DNA of 64,000 bases. It comes from Armillaria gallica. Taxonomy: Eukaryota; Basidiomycota; Agaricomycetes; Agaricales; Physalacriaceae. Position numbers and translations under genes: made by a program. Location of the stretch: assembly GCA_037576215.1 (NCBI GenBank), contig JBANDB010000008.1, positions 992,001 through 1,056,000 of the forward strand, in the 5' to 3' direction. The notes under the pieces were generated by a model. It was given only the letters and a program-made list of their open reading frames with translations. It did not search any database and was not told the origin of the DNA. This document shows, piece after piece, positions 39,801-51,773 of the stretch (position 1 is its first letter; every line of letters starts with the position of its first letter).

Positions 39801-42800
39801 GGTTCATCACGTCGTCCATTCGGTCTTGGCTGCTTTCGACCATCAGCTTAAGTATAGCGATACCCTGTATGCATTGTCAAGGAAATGAAAACTCAAAAAT
39901 TCATAGACATACTTGCTCCTCCAACAAACGGAAGTTCTCGAACCGCACTGGACCGTCAAAAGAGCTGTCGCGAATGATGCTATGGAAAGAACAGACGTCA
40001 ATAAATGACTAGCCGATATTACAATACGCACTCTTCAAGAAACTTCAACAATTTAGTGTACAGACGTGGACTCAGCTCGGCTCCTAGAGCATCTCGGGCG
40101 GAGTTCCGAACTTCAGCGTCGTCATCAAGCAGCATTCCTGTAAGATCGGTGACAAATGTGTGCGCCAGGCTCGAGGCATCTTGCGCTCTACGAAACTGAT
40201 CGGGAAGACACTGTTGGGGGATGACTTTGGATAGCAGATCAGCGTCAGCAGCTTCTTCAACGCATGCACCTCCGAGAGCAGCTATGAAGAGGGTGAGATT
40301 GTTCCAATGAGATCGGTGATCCTAAATGGGCAATTCTAGATAATGATCATATGAAGGTCAAAGGGACATTCTTACGGCAGGAGTTCCGAAAAATTCGCTC
40401 GATTTGATAGTAGCATCTTCGCCTGAACGCAGCATTTCATTCAGGGCAGTCCAACGCCAGTAACACTCTGTCCAAACTGCAATGTGGACGGAAGGAGCGT
40501 AAGGTATAAGGCGCAAGAGCTTCCGAATTCGCTTCTGGTGGCCAACACGACCTGTTTTATCGTGAGAAACGATCGATGAAGTAGCCGCGCTTTCACTAAC
40601 TATGTATGAGCACGTTCGGATCACCCAACTGCTCGTAGATAGGGTGGCGCTTTGGTCTATCTTCATCGTTGATCAGAGGGTTGGTAGGTGCCCCAAGTTG
40701 TCGCTCTGCATAGGAAATCAAACGGAGACCCTTGGCCGCCTGAAAGGATACATTGTTGTCGCTGGAAGTGAGAGAGACGAGGAAGGCTATTTCGGCCAAT
40801 ATAAATGCTGGAACCCGCCTCTCAGTAAGTTGTATCTGCCGGACATGATCCTCCTAAACAAAGATATTCAGCACAAAACATGTTGAGCGGTACATGAGTC
40901 ACATACATCCACTTTTGCAACGTAGAGCCCCAAAAGATCGAGTGCCATTGTTATCCACAGGCGTTGAGCTTCGATATCTATGCGAGCATCCAGAAGGTTC
41001 TTGACAATAGCCATGAGGGTGTTGGGCCTACAAAAACGTCAGAATTGGACCCGTCACTCCATGCAGCCCACCTACAGAGCATATGTCAACCACGCAGTCA
41101 TCTTGGGAACGCTAGGATCAGTTGGAAGATACGTGAAAACATGCTCCGTCAGTTTCCTTGATGATATGCCCAAAGACGCTTTAACAGAATAGTCGATCTG
41201 CGCATTCCAAAGTCTTGCAACGGCTGTCGTCCACGAATCAATCTCTTCTTCGCTAAGATACTTGAACCCGAAATCGGGTGACATTCGCCATAGCGAAAGT
41301 ATAGCAAGGATGAGCACTTCCCTGTCGGGAAGGGGTGAAAGGTCTGGGGATCTCTTGGCCTTCGGACGGCTCGCCGGTCTCTTCATGATGCCAAATTGAT
41401 CCACCTCGCTCCGGTGAACGCATGTGGTCTACATGAGTAAGTGAACAATGTACCAAGTGGGGATGAAGTTATCTTGCCTTCAGTATATTAAGGAACCGTC
41501 GTGCTATAATGGGTTCCAGGTTCTTGAGAGATCGTTGCCAACTAAACTTTGAACTCTGAAAGAAGATAATCATTATCAACTCATGCCGAAGACACAAAAC
41601 TAAGCGAACCTCCTGGTACAATGTTTTACATGCACGGACTATGCAGATCTTTACCGCTTCCGACTTTTCTGGCTCCACGCATGCTTTGAACAGCGGTAGG
41701 GATTCCTCTTCGGATAGAAATCGGAAGATGTACACTAAAACGTCAGCGTAAAGCGAAATGTCAAGGGATTCATGTTGGGGATCCCAAAAGGGTTTAGTCG
41801 CGGTATTGTGAAACAAGTCGCTCTATGAAAAATGTAAGCAAGGGCTTTCAGGAGTGCTAAATTTGCTACCTTAATTTCGTGAATAATGTCGTACGCAAGT
41901 AAGCGAAGAGGCACTTCTTCATTCCCGCGTGGGTCGATGTACATGGCTGCACGGCAAATGTCTAACGCGCAGACCAGACCCAGCTCCCGTAATCTTGCTT
42001 GAGTAGATATTTGCCGCCGAATGTCTTCTAGAAACTTGTCCGACTTCTGTCCGCGACCAGAAAAAACGTCATGGGACAACCTGTCGGGAGTGAGGAAGAG
42101 GATGGCTATGAGAGCGGGCCACATCGTTCGTTCGGAGCCGACTTTGACCCTTGGGTAAAGATAGTCAAATACTCTCTCCGGAACACTATCCATCTTCAGC
42201 CGTCCCTTGGATACTTCGTTGAACTCGGCAGGACAATTCCTTATCCAATTCCAGACGGCAAGCCGCAGAGGATTTGCAAAGGCGACATGCGTTTCGTGCG
42301 TCATATTAACGAGAAGGGACGATAGTTCTGCACGAGACAATGAGGTGAAGCACAACCCATTACAGAAAAAACTCACCATTCAAGCCTTGCACTAGCCGTG
42401 TTCTATCGAGGAGACTGTGCGATAGTAACTGAATATCAATGGTGTCGACTTCACCATCGTTCTGTGAAAGCTGGCGAATCTTCGTCCGTAGTCGATCAAA
42501 TACTACATTCCAATTTGATGCAGAAATATGGAAAATTATCCGGCCGGTATACTTTTCGATCAACGCGTTCAAAGTGTAATAAGAATTAACAGCAGACATG
42601 GGTGTTCGTTGCGTAGTGACGCCTGTTCGGGTCGGCGTAAGAGACGTGATGCTCATCTTTCCGGACTTGACAGATGTGGAAGATGTTCGCGATTTGAGGT
42701 CATGAGAAAACGTGTCAGCATAATCAGTCGGCGAGTCAGTTCCCTCTGACGAAAATGCTGAACTCGCGAGTTCATAGTCACGGAACGTGATATCTGCTGA

Positions 42801-43539
42801 AGGAATCCAGTCCATCATCAGAGGCGGCTCGGTTTGCGCAGATTGTCGTAGAAATGAGACCATCAAAATCAGCAGGTATCGGGCGCAATTATCTTCCATG
42901 GGTGGTTGCTCTAATGGAGGAGAAACGAGTGTTGCTGTCGCTGTCCACCTGGACGTGAATGATGGGACGGGAGACTCTGGGGCAGAACCCGGTGCTCGGT
43001 GACTAGCTTGAGATCCTGACCGTGGAATACTGTGCGGCCTCGACGACACGCCTGCAGCCAGAGCTTTCATGATGAAAAGTTGTGATTGCAGGACTGGGAT
43101 ATTGAGGTCAGGCTTTAAACTGTAAATAAGGATCCTCCTGTGAACCTAGCCGGCACTTACCTTGAGGAGTTCATCCAGCATCTCGCTCATCGCTAATGAT
43201 ATTGTTTCCCAAGAGTCCTGAGATAGCCTGACAAGGGCATTGACTGCCTGCCGTGTAGCTCCATCAGACTCCAGCTGGTGCAAGGTCTTTCCTGACCGGA
43301 CGGGAAGCTGACAACAGAGAGAGACTGTAAGCATTGAAATTAGTATGCATAACCGACAGACGCACCAGCAACCTCAATCTCTGTGTTAACACCTGTACAA
43401 TTTTCTTCTGCTGCTCATTCCGAGGATTCTGAGAGCCCCCATAGTGTGAATCTTGGCTCCTGTGCACGCGCGAACTGCTGGCGACGGAGGCGGATGAGGC
43501 AATCATACCTGCAGCAGACGGCCGTCGACTCGGTCCCAT
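33866..43539 (-). CDS. IRA1: Neurofibromin/IRA-type Ras GTPase-activating protein
   Basis: A giant negative regulator of Ras and the cAMP pathway. It spans 9.7 kb and more than 20 exons, starting MGPSRRPSAAGMIASS at 43539. Long helical-repeat exons precede the RasGAP domain at about 38860-38000: the arginine-finger motif NVAALFRSNSIGNRFL (finger Arg 38644-38646), QGHQYLRSLIEPM, GTGYELDPAKVGGQDLHQNQ, then VNRWHDPSLKTTSIGAFLFLRFISPAVVAPE and the hallmark SSRRGLMIIAKIIQNLANN. Next comes the Sec14/CRAL-TRIO-PH region (about 37500-36700) with NLPGFAGIVCFEAR and DVIVDCTGFSAKSELPLRWVKYC, and a C-terminal armadillo-like third (PELTQLLNEF and others), stop at 33866. The order RasGAP, Sec14-PH, C-terminal repeats is that of NF1 and IRA. 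I did not verify every exon phase, and small indels may exist. Confidence 0.93.
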
Positions 43540-45993
43540 GCCGGTCGACCCAGGGTGGTATGCCGTCGAAAAACGCCTAAGAAAGAAGGAAAGGGCTAGA
43601 AGAGAGACGGCCTAGATGAGATTTTCTCTCTTGTATGTTTGCTCGAGAAACAAGGCCCTTGCACAACCACCCAAAATTGGACCAATAGAAGTGCAGTGGC
43701 AAGTTTCTCGCTGATGTAAGCAGCCGGCGGTACTCTGACGCAGTCCATTCATTCATTTCTAACTTCGGGATTACTCCTAGGTTCTAGCGCTAGTTCTTAA
43801 ATTTTGTGATGAGTCAATTGAACAAATTTCCGTTGCAGCGGTACCCTCTTAGGCTGGCGCATCATTTGTTATTGAGACACTAGAACCTTCGAATTCTGAA
43901 CTGACATCGATATCGATCTGGCTTTCCTTCCTGGGATCTCTACATAGACAATCGAGGCAAGAAGATCTTGACCTGGTGTGAATACTTGTTTGAATATCTA
44001 GGCTCGCGACTATGTTTCGCTTACAGCGAAGTTCGAGGGAAACTTTAACCCTTAGTCTCCCACCCCCCCCAACACGTACACTTATCCAACGAGTTATATT
44101 TTAGTACACAGACTTTGAGCTTTATTAATATTCTTACTCATCGCCACATGGGCCACATGAGTAGACGAACCTATGCAAACTTAAGCCTTATATATGGCAT
44201 GATTAACGTTCGGAACCGATGCGTCTACCCTGAGAAATTTAAAGACAAACGGGAATTCCCTTGTGGTGACTCGGGATATCAGTAAAATCAGTGAATCTGA
44301 TGAACTCCGAGAAACCTGGTCAGTACCTGGCCGAGAAATACTACTTCAAATAGACTGACACATCTGTTTCATTGCGGCTTTAGCTTCACGTGAAGACAAC
44401 CTTATGCATTGCAAAAGAGGTCCAGAGCCCAAGTCCCTTAGACTTCCGCGTGAGAAGAACAAACGATCGATATACGAGCGCGTATGAGCGTGTCAGGTCA
44501 CAGAAGAAGGCAATAACGTTAGCGACATCGCGGCCCGGTAGCAACAGTCAAGACAATGCAAAATGTATCCTGCCATTTCAGGTTTCCTTCTCCCCTCCGA
44601 GTAAATCGACTATCGTATTTATTTTATGCTTCCAGCACCAGAAAACGCAAATGTGGAAACAATGGTGTTTCGAAAGACAATGTCTGACTAGTAGACTCAT
44701 CCTGTCAGCTGCATTGCCTGTGAAACGAGACGTGTTAGTACTAAGTAGGCGGACAATAGCTCTACCGAGCAGGATAGTAACAACTTATAGTATCACGGGG
44801 CGATTGAGTGAACTTTATGGCTCTCCACCGAGGATGCACCCCTTCCATTAGGCACAGGAATGACGCAGGACAATGAGGAGCAGGAGCAAGGCTGAGGAAG
44901 ACGAGACGCGTCGCGTTGGTTCCGTCTCACGTGTCGAATTGTCAGTACCCTCGTGGCGTGACAGCCATAGCCTTACGCGCTGGGGGCATCGGACTTAACA
45001 TTTGCCCTCAGAAAAGGGTATGACGCAGAACAATGGCAGGTCGTCCTGACGAGTGATGCTGAGAAGTCCAGAGTTTTAGCCGAGATTGTGCAGTTTGAGA
45101 GGCCGAATATCGGTAGCGGCCTAATGTTTTGCGAAAAGTATGCTCCTCCAGAGAATTTCTGAGGGTTGAGCGTGAAATAACGCGCAGCATGGCGCTAAGA
45201 GCCAGGAACGCGCTTAATGGAAGATGCACAGCATTGGACCCACACAGATCAATATAAGTGCCGAAGTATGTAAGTGTAGAGGGTGGGAAAGAGTATTGAT
45301 GAAACTTTGATGTCCCATAAGAGATTTCAACAAAACATCCAAACATCCAGTCCCTTGTGCCAGAGTGCCATTGTATCCTATCTTGGGCTGAGGAGATGGT
45401 GTTGGACGTATTCCGCTGGGAAAACGGAGATACGGAGATACAAGGTTGTTTTGGTTAGATTGATGACATTCGTTTCGCAGATTTGTGCCCAGGAATCGAG
45501 AATCAGGGTGATGGGTAGCGTGTTAGGAGTTCTGCGACCGGTTTCGGCAACTCCGCTATTGTTTTTCCCGACTCCGCACAATTTCAAACGCAGCCCGCGC
45601 AAGGTATAAAGTGACCAGGAGCCCATTGCGTGGTGCCCTTTCCGCCCCCCAGTTCCGACGCCATTTTGCTTGGATTATTCGTGCGTCCCCTCCGCTATTG
45701 TACCCATCGGCGCCTATCCTACCGCCTCACTCCTTTCCAGTCGTTTTTTCTAGTCGATAATCGTCGTTCCGCATTGTTCATCGCTTGTTTCGCTCTTCGT
45801 CTCCTGATTATCCATTTATCTCTCTGGTCGTCGCATCTTCGCTTCAGTTATTCAGTTATCTCACCAAAGAAAAGAAGGAAAAACCGTCACATCAGTTTTC
45901 GTCTGCTCTCATATCGATATCCGCATTTTGCATTATCTCAATTATCTTCGACCTTCTTCCTCCGACCGGCACACTTCGATTTTCTAACCGCTC
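43540..45993. other. 2.4-kb intergenic region between RasGAP and RRM genes
   Basis: The two flanking genes read away from each other, so this is a shared promoter region. Short frames such as 44390-44851 do not look like conserved protein. It contains a C run (44063-44070) and a pyrimidine-rich stretch (about 45640-45990) that is probably the leader of the RNA-binding protein gene. No repeat or RNA gene was found. Confidence 0.5.
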
Positions 45994-48806
45994 ATGTCGC
46001 GCATTGACCAACATGATTACGGCAGCCCTCCCGGCTTGGGATTCATGCGTAATTCCGCTGAGAGGGAAACACTGCATCGCAGTAGTACTCCAAAGCCGTC
46101 GTTTTCAACTGTGGACCGTAGGACCTCCGGAGCACTGTCTAATTATCCGTTATACACAAGCACGGTGCCGAGGTCAGCAGGCGTGGACTGGGAGTCATCG
46201 ACTGGATGGGAAACGTCTCGACCAAACACAAACAATGCTCAGACCGGCGCGATCCAAGCGTCTTCCAGCTCACCCTTCTCTCTCTTCAACCACCATCATC
46301 CCTCTTCCTCACCATCGTCCTCGCCGTTGTTCTCCCTCAACGACCGCGCCGACAGAGATACCTTCCGTGCGACCCATCACTCACCTCCGGCTCCCGTGGC
46401 TCAGCCCGTCGCCCCCAACACATCTCGCTCTACTCTTTGGTGGGGCGAACTAGAGCCCTGGATGGACGAAGAATACGCTAAACAGGTCTGTTCACTCATG
46501 AGCTGGGATCCAGTAGGCATCAAGGTACCCCATCCGGCCCCTGACCCCGCCACGGGCCAGCAGGCCAACAATCCCGGCTACTGTTTCCTTACCTTTCCTA
46601 CACCCGCCCACGCCGCTTCTGTGCTCTCTCAGGTCAATTCCACCAATGGCGGGTCCTCCGCTCTCACCATGCCGAACTCGACGAAACCTTTCGTTCTCAA
46701 TTGGGCATCTTCCATCCCCTCGACTACCCCGGTCACAGCCTCATTTCCCGCTCCTAACATGCTTGGTTCCCCTCAGTATCCCAAGGAGTACAGCATATTT
46801 GTTGGCGATCTCGCACCGGAGACGTCCAACTCGGATCTTGTTGCCGTTTTTCGGAATCCAGTGCTCGGTCTTCGTAGCGATCGAGAGCCTAAGTTCATAC
46901 GCCCTTTCCTCAGCTGTAAGAGTGCAAAAATCATGTTGGATCCGGTTACCGGAGTATCCCGGGGCTATGGCTTTGTGAGGTCCGTGCTGCATATGCTTAC
47001 TTTTGAAAGCTCCGCTCATCTAGTTCGATAGATTCACCGATGAAAAGGACCAACAGCGAGCTCTCGTTGAGATGCATGGTCTATACTGTCTCTCACGACC
47101 AAGTGCGTGTCGTGTCGTCTTCCGTACCGCATATACTTACCCTATTATCAGTGAGAATATCGCCAGCGACCGCCAAGTTCAAGCCCCCTGCCATGATGCC
47201 TCCTCATGAACTTCCTCAAGTTAAATTTCCGCCGACATCTGGTGCCGGTGGACAAGAACAGGGTGGCGTCACCATCGCCGTGCCTCTACCCTCTCTGACT
47301 CATACGAAGAGCGTTTCCGCCCCTATCGCTGCCACCACCTCGAACTCCTCCCTCAGCTCTACCGGCTCCGGAACTTCAATAGAAGGCTCGAATTCTGGGA
47401 CTACCCTCAGCTCGGGGACCGGGTCCAGCGCTAGCATATCATCTTCCACGTTCAGTGCCAATACTGCAGAGGACATGATGAATCTTCCGGAGCACGTTCT
47501 AGCACAAATTGCCCAGCAGTATGCAAATGGTGAACGGGAACCCCCCAAGACCAATGCAGCCTCTACTTCAATCACGTCTCAGTTCGCGCAAGATCGGGCT
47601 CAGAGGCAAGCAGATTCAGGTGGGCCGAGATATTTTTCGGAAGAGTCGTGGAAGCATCATGCACAGGCTCAAGCTATCCTTGGGAATCTCATAGGTCCCA
47701 ACGGGGAACAGCTCACTTCAACAGACCCGTATAACACGACGGTCTTTGTTGGAGGGTTGTCGCCTCTCATCTCCGAGGATACTCTTAGGACGTTCTTTGC
47801 GCCATTTGGTGACATTCATTACGTGAGTTTCTCCCTGTTAGATTCAGACTTCGTCTCAATCGTTCTGTTTCAGGTCAAAGTTCCCGTTGGTAAACACTGC
47901 GGTTTTGTCCAGTTTGTTCGCAAATCAGATGCCGAGCGAGCCATTGAGAAGATGCAAGGATTCCCTGTAGGAGGCAGCCGAATTCGTCTGAGCTGGGGCC
48001 GCAGTCAATGTAGGCGTCTAAAAGCCTTTTTCACATTCTTTGACCGCTTATGTTTACACGATAGATAAAGCTGCCCAGGCTGCTGCTCAAGCAGCGCAGA
48101 CTGCTGCATTACAAAGTCAGATGAGCTCCTTCATGAGCCCCCTTTCATCAGATCAGGCTGTTCATGTCCTCTCAAGGCTGGGATATCTCACTCCCCCGAA
48201 AGACAACGTTTCATTTTCAATAGAGGACAGGTTGCAATTCCTCGGCCTCCCTCGGGATATCCCGCATCCATTTGACACCAATTATGCCCCGGCCGTTTTC
48301 GCAACCGAAACCTTTCCCCCGGCGTCGTCACAGTTCGCCCCGTTCTCACCCGAACCCAGTATATTTGCCCAAGAGCTGAAGCGACGGGACTCCTACCCTC
48401 ACAATGACATGCATTCCTATTCGTCGAAATCTTTTGCATCCGGGTTCTATCCTATGTCATCCGAGGACATAAAGGTCATGACTCAGATGCTGGGAGTGCG
48501 ACTACCGCAAAGCCATCATCTACGGCACGTTCTGGAGGGGGTACAAGATACGGACCATTTTTGAGCAACGCTCCTGCCAACCGCGCCCCTGGGCGCCCTG
48601 AACCTCCTATCTCACGTCCGTCGTCGGGACAAACGTCAGCGCGAGAGATTGTTGCACAGGAGTTGGATGCTATGCACGATCTGAATGGTACGTTGGCCAG
48701 TCTTGACCTAGATCGTGATCGACCTTGGAAGTCTCCCGCCGAGAGTTCGGATAGTGGAGGATCCGTTCAGTTCCAACTAACTATGAACGGATCTCCTTCA
48801 CCGTAA
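45994..48806 (+). CDS. RNA-binding protein with three RRMs (NAM8/Csx1/TIA1-like)
   Basis: Proteins of this type bind U-rich RNA in splicing or mRNA stability. RRM1 begins TLWWGELEPWMDEEYAKQVC (about 46435). RRM2 has EYSIFVGDLAPETSN, the basidiomycete insert LGLRSDREPKFIRPFLSCKSAKIM and SRGYGFVRFTDE. RRM3 has TTVFVGGLSPLISEDTLRTFF, KHCGFVQFVRKSDAERAIEKMQG and SRIRLSWGRSQ, followed by an Ala/Gln run KAAQAAAQAAQTAAL. A 150-residue Ser/Thr-rich linker separates RRM2 and RRM3. Introns sit at about 46979-47030, 47102-47150, 47824-47874 and 48010-48064. The last 110 residues continue in another frame: MTQMLGSATTAKPSS needs one more G at 48492-48494, after which GPFLSNAPANRAPG leads to the stop at 48804-48806. 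Confidence 0.9.
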
Positions 48807-49077
48807 TGACTGTCCCCTCTTCACTTCGGCATGTTTTCTACGATTCGCACGAGCACCTTTTTTGTCACATGTTTACTCTCAGCGGATATAACGCCCTCAT
48901 CGCGACGCATATTTCTTATCTTATGGTTGGAGATGGTTTTCGTTTTCATTGCTACGTCCATGTTTCGCTATCCAAACTCTTTATATTTTCGTTTCCTATT
49001 CTCTTTGCATCTGAAAGCGAGACCCGTTTATACGCTCCCCACTCCCCGCTTTCGCATTTTAATGGTATTGCCCATTT
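48807..49077. other. 3' flank of the RRM gene
   Basis: T-rich sequence typical of a 3' UTR. No gene is visible. Confidence 0.4.
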
Positions 49078-49288
49078 TATATATATCATCTCTCTGTCTC
49101 TCTCTCTTCGCTATCAGACTCGAATTCGTTTTCACAAGTACATACACATCATCCATCCTAGCTCCTCGTACAGTCCTAACGTTTTGTTTTGTTGTCTCCG
49201 TTGGAAATATCTGTGTCTTTATATAAAACTCGCGCCTGTTTTCAGAGTGCCATGGTAGTAATATCATATAAATACAATTCAACTTTTT
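49078..49288. repeat. Direct repeat copy 1 at the RRM gene 3' end
   Basis: Starts in an AT run before TCATCTCTCTGTCTCTCT and ends near AAATACAATTCAACTT. It matches 51396-51612 in the same orientation, roughly 85% by eye with small indels. Between the two copies lies duplicated segment A. The copy next to the RRM gene is probably the original 3' UTR. Confidence 0.85.
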
Positions 49289-49292
49289 TGTA

Positions 49293-51395
49293 GATTGCGT
49301 ACGCTAATAAGTAACAGAAATTTTACTTCTCGGTGCGCGCGCGCGATTGGTGCAGTCACCGGGATATACGTAAGCCGACTAGGTTTTTTTTTCCTCTTTT
49401 TTTTTGGACTCTGCATTTGATTATCAGGCTTCTTCCTCCCTCTTGCACCTGGTCCCTCCGTTCAATACACTGCTTTTTCCAATTCGGGGATGGTGGCGTT
49501 GTGTGTGTAATACAGCAACGGACTTCTGAGAGCCGACTAGGTGTCCAAGTGGATGCTATGGACATCGTGCCTCCGCCATGCCTCTTGGGAATCCATTCTT
49601 GATCCCCTCTCTCTTCAGAAAAATGCGTGTTTGACGTATATTAGCAGAGGAAGGCCGTCGCGTGGCCACCGCTGTGTTACTTCCTACCTCACTTATGGCA
49701 AAAGACGTTTGTACCATCAAACATGTCATAGGCGAGGGCGAGGTCGCAGTGACTCGAATCAACGACAGTCCTCCAGCTTGTCGCCGCCTTCAAACTGCTT
49801 GCTTGACATTACGAGAATATCCATGTCCCCGTATATTGCTGGACGAGCCATCTGGTCGGTGATTGATCAAATATTGGTTTCATCTGAGTCAATCCGAAAT
49901 CAGGACTATGGTATTGCAGTGGCAAGGAAGAGAATTGAATTTTAAGGACGAGGTGACGCCACTAATTAGACCTATTGGGCCGACGTGATTCACGCATGCG
50001 AATCAGGGCCTCGCAGGTCAGAGACCGCCTCAAATATGAACTTCACTGATTTCACCGCCACCACGCCGTTTCTTGTTTTACCTATTTTGATTTTCGTGCC
50101 GATCATAACGGTAACTTGACTCTGTACCACGACCATCCCCACGTTAGGTGCCAAATACACGAGTGTTCGAGCCACTACCACCACGTTCATTTCCCCTGTC
50201 AGCGTCTATTCCCAATAGGTTTCACCTGCATGCCTCGGGAAAGGGATATTAATCAAGAGCATACCACGCGTTATGGCGCATCATCTATCGGCAGCTCCGA
50301 TCTGCAATAAATTCTCCGTCAAATGCCCTATGGCGAAGAGGTCCAACACACGTTTCATAGCGTTCTTGTGCTGCCAACAATGTCAATGGTTGTTCTTCTT
50401 CCAGACCTTTGTTTGGACCAGTGTTCGAGGAAACTCGCGTCGTTGAAATCGATTGGACTTCTGTATGGGATTTTCATGTCCGGCACTCCATTCACGAGCT
50501 CATGAGCATAGACAGTTCGCATAGAGCTCGAGGGCCGACTCAATCGATCGTTGCATGAAGGAGTACGTTGTCTTACTATCGTCGTGTTCGTTGAGCAATT
50601 CTGCAGTAATGACAGGATCATGTACCCGCGCCCCGCTGAAGACTCGGCTACACGAAATACTAATACTGTACTGTTGGTTGTATTTTAAAGGACAGTGTCC
50701 ATCATTGATACCATTTATTCCCCACAGGCATCGCTGTGGCAGCAAAACACCCGTCAATTTCCAAGTTCTGCATTTCCAAAGACAAAAATAGAGGTACTCA
50801 CATCCATCTCTGCAACTTGTATCTCCCAGTCAGCACCTCGTGCCTTGATGAATGGCTCTAATGCTTTCTCATATTTATCCATAAACACTTTCTTGTACTC
50901 GTCACTGTGTGGCCTTTTCAATAACGCATCGATTATAGTGACCTCTGAACATACCTATAATGGGCGGCCATGTGATGCACGACTACGCGGACAAAATTGT
51001 CGGTAGCCTCCGCTCCGACATAGAAGTTCTCTTTGTCCACCTCAGTGAAGATGACGACGTAGAATTTGGGCAGGTGGGCGTAGCATTGTTGGACGGCTTT
51101 AACTACAGCGGCTTTGTCCTCCTTGGAATAGAATCCGACAGGGATATAGAAGCGGTGGAGAGGCATGTTTGTGGATGCATTCTGGAAGGCATCTTAGGCT
51201 CGTTTTATACAAGTCCAAAAGGCGAGTCGCTGGATTCCTGTCGACGGTTCGGTATCATAGCACCATGACCGACCTCGGTTACCAACCCTCTATAATATCC
51301 TTGGTCAGAAGGAACACGAGGTCAAGGGATCTTAATAAATACGAGGCTTCTTTATTTGCCATGAGCCTATTTAAAGATGGTCGTTCGACCGGCAC
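49293..51395. repeat. Duplicated segment, copy A
   Basis: Begins GATTGCGTACGCTAATAA and is homologous, with indels and substitutions, to 57432-59252 in the same orientation. It carries a tautomerase gene at its right end on the minus strand. The left 1.2 kb holds related short frames (for example around 49560-49760 and 50320-50620) that are broken in both copies and may be old exons. Copy A lacks about 220 bp present in B (58334-58556) and has about 45 bp extra near 50608-50652. Confidence 0.85.
50500..51166 (-). CDS. Tautomerase-like (cis-CaaD family) gene, copy A, altered 3' end
   Basis: The mature protein would begin with the catalytic Pro after the initiator Met: MPLHRFYIPVGFYSKEDKAA. 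Further family blocks are LPKFYVV, EVDKENFYVGAEATDNFVRVVVHH, DEYKKVFMDKYEKALEPFIKARGADWEIQVAEMD and RCLWGING. Exon 1 is 50955-51166. In copy B exon 3 continues to a normal end with WVKENRP. Here a deletion after GINGIN joins the exon to sequence lying beyond the gene in copy B, so the frame runs on to 50500 with an unrelated tail. It is one codon shorter than B in exon 1 (a GAC repeat unit). Either a tail-swapped protein or a pseudogene. Family members act on small keto-enol or halogenated acids; the substrate is unknown. Confidence 0.7.
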
Positions 51396-51612
51396 ATATA
51401 TATATATCATCTCTCTGTCTCTCTATACTTGCTATCAGAATCGAATTCGATTACACAAGCGCATACAGATCATCCATCCTAGCTCCTCGTACAGTCCTAG
51501 TAATGTTCTGTTTTGTTGTCTCTGTTGGAATTATTTCTGCCTTTCTATAAAACCCGTGGCGCCTGTTTTCAGATGCCATGGTAGTGATATCATATAAATA
51601 CAGTTCAACTTC
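51396..51612. repeat. Direct repeat copy 2
   Basis: Second copy of the RRM 3' flank sequence, directly after duplicated segment A and about 160 bp upstream of RRP7. It could have arisen when segment A entered by a mechanism that duplicates flanking DNA, or by unequal exchange. Confidence 0.85.
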
Positions 51613-51773
51613 GTTACTGGTGTTTGTTGTTAATAAATAATTCTTGAAGTTGTATCTGTCTTGCTGGTCAAAAGGGACGGGAGGCTTGCATAACCAAATT
51701 TAGCCCGGCAGAGCACCGGCAACATCAAGCCGAACATTTTTCCGACTTTGGATTTCTTCTGTGCTCAGTCAAG

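Noticed and set aside
44390..44851. 153-codon frame in the RasGAP-RRM intergenic region
   Set aside because: Composition and lack of any recognisable motif or consistent splice sites suggest a chance frame.
49329..49343. GCGCGCGCGC tract as a possible Z-DNA or regulatory element
   Set aside because: It is short, and copy B has only GCGCGC at the same place, so it is a drifting simple repeat.
49078..51612. LTR retrotransposon suggested by the long direct repeats
   Set aside because: No TG..CA ends, primer binding site, polypurine tract or gag/pol coding sequence; the repeats match the RRM gene 3' flank.
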